Of a DNA stretch of 64,000 bases, positions 38,101 through 47,100 are shown piece by piece. The DNA is taken from assembly GCA_019916065.1 (NCBI GenBank), contig CM034243.1, positions 24,702,147 to 24,766,146 of the forward strand, in the 5' to 3' direction. Made by a program: the position numbers and the translations under genes. The DNA is from Vitellaria paradoxa (lineage: Eukaryota > Streptophyta > Magnoliopsida > Ericales > Sapotaceae). The notes beneath the pieces were generated by a model. That model ran no database searches, was not told the DNA's origin, and worked only from the letters and a program-made list of their open reading frames with translations. Every line of letters begins with the position of its first letter. Position 1 is the first letter of the stretch.

Positions 38101-41100
38101 TAACCTGTAGGTCACGGTTCGAGGCATGGAAACAGTCACTTTGTAAAATGTAAGGGTAAGGCTGCATACAAATGCACACCCTCCCCTACCCCTGCATTAG
38201 TTGGAGAGCGCTTGCGCACGGGTGAGCCTCTTTTTTCATAGCCGGTCCCAAGCCCAGATAAAGGAGGAGGGTTGTATTAGATAATCTATAGCCAGTGTAA
38301 AACTTTGTCGTTTTTTTTTATGGATTTTCTGACACCTAATTGCCAAGAGTAGGAGAGGTAGAGGAAGACCCAAGAGAAATTGGAAAGAAACTATTAAACA
38401 TGTCCTGGCCTACCGATTATCAGATGACATGACCCTAAACAGATCTAATTGGCGTCGACAAATCCATATAGCCGACCCCACCTAGTGGGAAAAGGTTGGT
38501 TTGGTTTGGTTTTAGTTAAAGCAGTGGTATCAGGTCCGGAGATGGTAGTTTAATATATTAGTATGTTTAATATATATAAATATATATTGTTATATATAAG
38601 TTCGATATATAAATACAATATACAATATGTATTAAATAATGATATTAATGTATAAAACATAATAATATTGTTGTGTTGCATTTGACCAAGGGATAAAACA
38701 TTTATTTTAAACCTTTATCCTAGGCCTAATGTATGCAAACAAATTCCGGATAAGAATTGATAATTAAGCCAGGTACTTATCCTATGTCAAAATAGTATAA
38801 TTTAATCTTGAGATAAATATTCCTGGGACAATTAATCCCAGCATTCTAACAATTTCTCGGTAATTACATTTTCTGTTTGTTTTCGTCGGAAATATGTAAT
38901 CTTTAACTAACAGAAACTAGTTGTTATGATTCCTCAAATGTGTCTTTTCTTGAGCTACGATATAACAAGTTGCTTCATTGTAAATTTATCTACTATTTTC
39001 CAGGAGTGGAGCCTCTATGGGATCAAGTTGTTGGACATTTTCTTGAGGTGGTTCCATATATGATACAACTTTTTCCATACACTTCTTGTGCCATTACTCT
39101 CCTTTTGACGTCATGAAGCTATTTTTGCAGCTTGCAGACAGCTCTAATAATCACTTGCGAAACATGGCACTTGATGCATTGGATCAATCAATTTGTGCTG
39201 TCTTAGATTCAGATCTATTTCAGGAAAACACAAAATCCAGACTGCATGGGACATCTTGTGATGTGAGAATAGTCTACTGTTTTCAGTTGACAGCCCCATA
39301 CTCCATTTTTAAATATACTACACGCCTTTCTTTTTCTCTGTCTCTCTATCTAGATGGATGCCTTGCATAAAGAGTTGAGATCGCTTGAGTGTGCTGTTGT
39401 ATCCCCATTAAGAGTTCTCTACTTTTCAACTCAAAGCACTGATGTCCGTGTTGGATCCTTAAAGATTCTTTTGCATCTTTTAGAGGTAATTTTACATGTT
39501 GGGAATAACTTATCTAGTCTTATTTTTCATATGATTTTTAAAATTATGCTTTTGCCATCTGTAAATTATTTTCAGAGGCATGGAGAAAAGTTGCATTACA
39601 GCTGGGCAAACATTCTTGAAATGTTGAGGTTTACCTTCTCCTTACAAAATTGCTTTCAGTTAAGATACTTGTTTTGATTCTATTCTTTGGCTGAGCAGTG
39701 CCATTTCACTTTATTTTTAAGGTCGGTTGCTGATGCACCAGAGAAAGATCTTGTCACACTGGGATTTCAGGTTGAAAAAGCAAAAACATTACTAAGTCTT
39801 TGGAAAATGTGAAATGTTATTTTAATTTTGTATTTTCCATTGGTAATATCATGTTACTTTCTGCCAATTTTCAGAGAATATTTAATGGGCCAAAAGGAAC
39901 ACAACAGCCTTTTACTTTAAAAGAAAAGGATTAGCCTATATGATATATTCTACCCATATCCAAGAGTTTTGGGCATGTCTCCTTTTTAACTTTAGGGAAA
40001 GTGTGCAATAAGTCTGAGTGTGTACACATTTCAGATGGAGAGAACTCATCTATAGAAGTGTGCATCAGCTAAACATGGTCTAATTTGAATTAATATCTCC
40101 AAATTTCTTGATATACAATTTTGCACTCAACATGTGTACAGCTAGCTGTACGCAGCACGTTACCATGTTTCATGTCAACTTTGCCATAGGCTCATAGCTT
40201 CTCTCTGGATGTATTCATGCTCCATAGCTTCTCTTAGGGTATTTGCATGTCCATTTTCCAGTTACCACGGGTTATTAAAAGCCATGCTCCTCTAACCAAG
40301 AGTCACTGTCTCTTAAAGAAGAAAATAGTTTCCCTATTTTGATTAAATGGCATGTTCTTATTATTTATAAAAAAAAATAGTATTTTTTAATCCATTCCTC
40401 ATCCCAGACGATTGGAAACCTCTGTAAAAATTCTCTAGTATGGAAGAAAACCTGTCAACAATGGGCTTCCAAAAGTCCACTGGAAGAAGATTTCTTCGAG
40501 TAGGAAGCATCCCAGTGCTTTCATCAACCCAAATTGCTGGGAGAAATTGTGAGATTAATCCAAGTTTTCTCAACTTAAATTCCTTCAACATAATTTATAA
40601 GCATGTTAATTCTAGGACCTCACACCCTTATAGAGACTTTTAGGTTTTTTTGAGTCTTATGAGTTATGACAATAGTCCAGTCTCAGCTGCAGGAAGTGTT
40701 TATCTTTCCTTCTTCATTTATCATAAAGCATCTTAATACCTCACAATCAAGGGACAAAATTTCATTTGGGTGGGGTGTTTCCTTTAGTGCATTTGGGAAA
40801 TGTTTTGGAGACATTTTAGAAGTGTTTCAAAGCAACACAAAAATATGAACATATAGAAATGTTTAGAATTATAAATTAAATTTTATCTAAATGTATGAAA
40901 TCCTAATGATGAACTAATTACACAAATTGTTACTTTAGTATATTATGTTGTATTTTGGTTTGTTTTACCGTGTTCTAGAAATATCAATATATATATATGT
41001 CAAGAAGTCCAACAACACATACGAGGGGGTCTCAACCTTAAAATTTAAGTGTTAAAGTGAGGGAATTCTATCTCTTATATTGGGAAAATAACTTTTCTCA

Positions 41101-44100
41101 TAAGCGATGTGGGATAACTTCTAACAGCTCACTCAAACTGACCCGCATTGATATAGGCATAGCATGTATTGTGGTGAGACTTAGTTAAAAATCTACTTTG
41201 ATACCATGTCAAGAAACCCAACAACACATAATAGGAGGCGCGTTAACTTTAAAACCTAGGTGTTGAGGTGAGGGAATTATCTCTTATATTGGGGAAATAA
41301 CATGGGCTAATGTGAAACAACTTCTAACAACATATATTATAATTGTTATTCTGATAAATGTGAATGTTTTGCCTATTTTTGCAGAAAATAAGCAATATTT
41401 TATTCCTTGCTCACAATAATGGTTAACCATTTGATAATATAAATTAAATTACTGAAGATTTGTTTCCTTGTCATGGAGTTATATTCTATATTTTTTCGGT
41501 TTCAATATGTTACCATAGTCTTGTAGCCTTCATATCAGAGATTGAGTTGGTAGGTTGCTTGAGTTTTTGTTGCACTAATCAATGTTGCAATTCAATTTCT
41601 GCAAATATTATTTCTTGAACGCTACATTATATGTCTTTCATTTTGACAATCATTCTGTCTGTTCATTTACTTTTTCCCATGCCATGGCTATCTTCATAGT
41701 ACATGGCATTTATAACCTCGTTTGTTTTTTTCTGTTTAACATTTTTTATGCTGGAGATGCTTCAGATCATTGTTGTTACTTTAATCACGTGTATCCACAA
41801 AATGATAGCTTGGGCTGCATTTTGATTCAATCTTATTTTTATTCTTTTCTGCTAGAGTCTACGCATCATTATGAATGATGGGCTCTCAACTATTCCTGCA
41901 GACTGCCTTAATGTGTAAGCTCCTGTTCTAGCATTTGCAGTAACTTCTTCTAAGGATTTAATTGTAGGATGCATTTTTTTCGTTATACCGTTTTTCCTGG
42001 TTGTGGTTCTCATATTTATACATATTGGTACAAAAGTTCAATACATGAAAGTGAGCTTTGATGTTGGTTAATACATTAGACCAACATACAATCAGAGTTG
42101 CCAATACAATCAGAGTTGCCAAACATCGTCAATACCATAACTTTGACCTTAATGTACATACTATATTATGGTGCACAGATAATAAATTTAGCGATCCTCA
42201 TTTTGTTATTATTATGACACACAGATAATATAGCCGACCCCACTTGGTTTGGTTTTTGGTTGTTTGGTTTTTTTTTCTTTTGGGCACGTGTGTTGGAGTT
42301 ACCATGGCATTTTATCTAGCTCTTGGATGAGGTCTACAATACTGTATGGATTCTTGACTTTTTGTCAATTTCTATGTCTAAGTTGTTTCTACATCCCCCT
42401 TTTTGCCAAAGCAAGTGCGTAGCTTGCATCAAACCTATGGTTCCATCTCTGGTTTAGTAGCTAGCTTGATGTTGAGGATTTGCCCTATTTAAAAAAAAAA
42501 AAGAAAATTCTTTGTGTTATCCTTTGGATAGTTTACCTTAACTATTACTTTAGTTATTTTGGTTTAATCTTTCAACTTTATAACCATATTCAGATTTTAA
42601 TTCATGACTCAATGACCCTGAATGACCCACTTTTTTGTGGAGCCTCATATACCCAAGACCACGGTCATATTATGCTCATATGGTCCTAGGCTACTACTTC
42701 TAGCAAACTAGGGAGCTAATATTCTTTCTGATCCCAAACGGTTGGGGTAAGGTTTTTAATGCATTTATTGCCATGCATATTTGGTTTGTAAATATCTTTT
42801 ATGTTATTTATGCTCAATAATTGTCTTGTTGGGCTAATACCATTACTGATCTAATCTTTTCAGATGTATAGATGTTACTGGAGCATATAGTGCCCAAAAG
42901 ACTGAATTAAATATCAGCTTGACAGCTGTTGGCCTTCTATGGACTACAACTGATTTTATTATAAAGGGGCTTCCCATGGCCTCGCAGAGGAAAAGGAAAC
43001 AGGTTAAGGAAGCCCTGTAAATATACCATTCATCAGTTAGTTGTCTTTACTGTGAACTTAAACAAATAAATTCAATTTTCCTTCATGCTACAACATTGCA
43101 GGAATGCCTGAGGTACAATCGACTCCAAAGCAAATGGATGATGTAAATAGGGAGGAACAGGCTGCCGATTCTATTAATGGAGTTAGTGACCAAGCTCCAT
43201 TGAACATAGTTGATCGTGACAAGTTGTTGTTTTCTGTTTTTTCATTGCTTCAAACACTAGGAGCTGACGAGAGGCCAGAGGTATGATCATTTGTGTCACT
43301 GGACTTTGTCTACATCTTGATGATGTCAGAATTTCATAGCTGCATGGAAAAAACAATATTTGTTCAATTTAACAAGGCTTAAAAGTTAAAAGTGATCATG
43401 ACTCTATGCTGCAATTTGTTAGCATGATGTCCTGTCCAACATCCTGGCCATTTAATTTTTTTTTAATGAATAAAAGAAATTTTATTAATCACGGCATTAA
43501 GAAAATGCCAAGCAAAAGCAATATAGAGGCCTAACCAGCTATATTCTCTTTTTCTCAATGAAATACACAAAAGAGTGTAAATCTGGTTCTATTCCCTCCC
43601 TCACCCAACTATACCAACAAGAAACCAAACTCCTTTTGATCGTATAAATGGGTTGAAACTCGTATAAATGGGTGTTTCAACCCCATCAAAAGTTTTTCGA
43701 TTCTTTATCTCCAAACAATCATGTCTAGATGATTTGTACTGGTAGCCACTGCTCTGTTCCTAGTTATTAATTATATATATATAGTTATTTATATGGTCCT
43801 TGGTAAAGTAATAGCATTGTTGGTAAAACAGGATTCAATCTGAAGAATGGTCCTTGTCAAGTTCATGCTGGAAATGATACAGTTACTTGTATTAATCTTG
43901 CACGTAGCAAGATGGTTTCCTTAAAATCTATGCAATTTTTTTTTATTTTTTGTTGTGAAGTAAAAAACTTCATTATTTTGGTGTTGTATATATCTTGTTA
44001 TCTATTGCAGGGTACAAGTGGTTTCTCTTGATTTTGTCTATACTTAGTAAATAGGAGGACTATCAATTAGTTCAACTCTAGTGATTTTGTGTTGAACTAA

Positions 44101-47100
44101 ATTTGGTATCAAAATTATGACTGAACTGAAACGAAAAACATCAACTTTATTTTAGAGGACATTGTGATGTTGACAGCAATTTGATTTTTTTTTTTTTGGT
44201 GTGGGGGGGGGGGAGGGAAAGTAATCTGAATCAAAACTAGCACTGGCACCATGAATGCATAAATGGTCTGTTTCAAGTGAAGGTTTAGTAAAGTGAACAA
44301 GGACGGCTTGATGGGATTAGTCTTGAGCAAAAGTGGTAGGAATATAAGGCCTTGTTCAGTTAGGTATCAATCAAAGGAAAATGTTTCTGCGAATTGCAAT
44401 TGATGTTATTATTGTATTTCTAATCATTAATTTTCTCAACTTTCTGTGGTGCTTAAGGATTGTATTGGTGTTAAATTAGTGGGAAGTGAATCGTTTTCAT
44501 TCATATCATCAATTCTTGCCCTTTAAATTGATTTGTGTTTGAGAGAGAGGTACTCGAGAAACGATCATTGACAAACACCTATCTAGGAAGTAGAGGTAGT
44601 CGCTCACTATGGACTGGGGGAGCTACCCAAGAGATAGAAGAAGAAGAAGAAGAAGAAGAAGAAGAAGAAGAAGATCATTCCCAAGATAGAGAAGGCCAAA
44701 GGGTTGGTAGGAGAAGTCAATGTCTGGAGTGAATGAGAAGAGCTTGGGTACTTATAAGGGTTGGAGATGTGCAGCCAAGGTTGTATAGAGGGGATAACAC
44801 TGAAGAAGGAAGTTTATATGTTGTCTCTATGAATCACATACTTGCCTATGGAACTTGCAAACTAATAGGGGAGGAACACGTCCCTCTTATGCTTGGTAGT
44901 TGGGGAGCATTAATTGCTTGGACATATGTATTAAATTCTGGAAGGTTCTCTTTTCGAGTGACGGTCCATTGAGAGATGGAGGGGCTCATAGTTCCGCGAT
45001 CCCTTGCTCTTTCCTCCAATCCACTATTTGCATGCAGTCCCAAGTGGATGTCCTTTTTGGAGGAGGAATTCTCAGATTTGCATTTTTCTTCAGGTGTAGA
45101 ACTGAAGGGGTTAAACAGCTTGCCATCGAGGCACTCTCCCAAGGTACAATGCAAGTCTAGTTGTTCTCCAGGTGTGTGTCCGTGGGGCTATTTGGAGGAG
45201 AGTCCCTTAAGGATTCATGTACTTTGGTGGATGACTTGAGCGGTTCTGCACCACTGTTGTGATCATGTCATGGCGGAAGGGGGTTCCAACTTCCATGTGT
45301 TGCCTCACAAGGCCAACATTTGGATTCAGGCATGGCAGGGGTACCTACAAATGTCATTTTGAATTTAATCATCATTTTGAATTTAATCAGTGTTCACTCC
45401 CCCCCCCCCTTCTTTCTTTTGCTAACGTTGTTAATTTTGCTGTGTTCATATTGGTGTTAGTTTTTTGCCTTTCTCCATATTAGTGTTCGATAAATAAAAT
45501 GGTATTGTAATTGGATATACATTAATTATTGGGCCTATTTCCTAATAGCTCGACATTGTGGGACAAGTGGTGAGTTAACATAATATGAGAGTGCTGGTCC
45601 AGGATGAGGTACTTAATTTAAATCTCATTATTGCTGCTTGTTTCCCATATTTTCTTTTACAATTTTTTTTTTTTGGGGGTTGCACCTTATTTAGTTCAAT
45701 TTGTTATATCCAAACTACGTGCAAGATGGCATCATACATGAGTGGAAGTGGTAAGATAGCTTGATATATATTATTGGGTCTATTTCCTATAAGCTTAAGT
45801 TTTATGTTTGCCAACCTGGCTAGCCTCCTTTGTTCTTCTTTGGTTGATACTCTTGGAGGTATTTCTGCTTATCATAGAAGTATTGATTCTTCTATGAGGC
45901 CCAGGTAAGCAATTTCCTCCAAAGTTCTGGATAATGGGTGGCTGTAACATAAATTATGGGATGATGATGATGAGATGATGCAGTTTTCTTTAAAAAACAA
46001 ATGATATGTAAATGGAAGTTGTGTGTACTGTCACTATCTGGACGAATTCTAGGGGACATACTTATGGTGTTGTGATTTAGTAACATATTTAGGGATGACT
46101 ACTCAGGAGGAGACGTGTACACACAAATATATGAATATTCTGTTAGCTGATAATATTATTGTTATATCGCTGCCCGATTAGGAATGCAAAGCTTTTAAGA
46201 GAGCATGAGTGTTATGTTTAAAAAAAAAAAATAGACGATTTTGATGTGTAAATGGAAGTGTGTACTGTCCACTATAAGGACAACATTCTGGAGGAGATAC
46301 TTATGGTGTTAGTTATGATTTAATACCATATGTTAGGGATGAATACTCAGGAGACATACACACACATATATGAATATTCTGTAGTTTTCTAGTTAAGAAA
46401 AAAAAAAAGAAAAAAAAACCTATTTTTTTGTGTAAATGGAAGCTGTATAGTGTCCAATGTGTGGACAACATTCTGGAGGAGATACTTATGGTGTTGGTTA
46501 TGATTTAATGCCGTATGTTAGGTATGAATACTCAGGAGGTGACATAAACATGCAGACACTTGAATATTCTGTTTACTGATCATCTGATATCAGCATTGTT
46601 GGAGTGAACAACTTCTCCTTACCTATATACACTCCTTGAGTTATTGTTAGTAATGTTCTGATTACTTGCCAGCTTGCGTGTATGCTACCTCTCTGTTCGG
46701 GAGATGTATGGAATTCTTCATTAGTTTTGTCCTGCAAATGAAAACCTTTTTGACTGGCGACCACCACTATCTTTCAGGTCAGAAATTCTGCAGTCAGGAC
46801 ACTTTTTCAAACCCTTGGGAGTCATGGCCAGAAACTTTCCAAGAGTATGTGGGAAGATTGTCTCTGGAATTATGTCTTCCCCACATTAGATCGTGCTTCA
46901 CACATGGTAAGCTTGAAGATTATTTAAAAAAAAAATGCATTGTGAGCTTTCTCTGTTCCTTTTTTTTTTTCAAGATCTGAATCTTCTGAGTGTAGGCTGC
47001 AACATCATCAAAAGATGAATGGCAAGGGAAAGAACTTGGGATACGAGGAGGAAAAGCAGTTCACATGCTCATACATCATAGGTAATTGAAATATATATTC

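Noticed and set aside
38070..38140. A genuine tRNA gene at the Au-like SINE head
   Set aside because: Only the internal promoter boxes resemble a tRNA; the unit lies within retrotransposition TSDs.
38530..39003. A MITE around the ATAT-rich stretch
   Set aside because: No inverted ends or TSD could be found; simple-sequence AT richness explains it.
40361..40643. Frames on both strands that faintly recall a LINE RT C-terminal region ([16 protein letters not shown])
   Set aside because: Similarity is too weak and short, and no second motif, poly(A) or TSD was found.
42864..43110. Alternative splicing as the explanation of the exon 22/23 frame break
   Set aside because: No other GT in exon 22 or AG before exon 23 restores the phase while keeping the conserved residues.
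44535..44732. Glu-rich small protein
   Set aside because: The acidic run is a (GAA)12 microsatellite; no start context, domain or conservation supports a gene.
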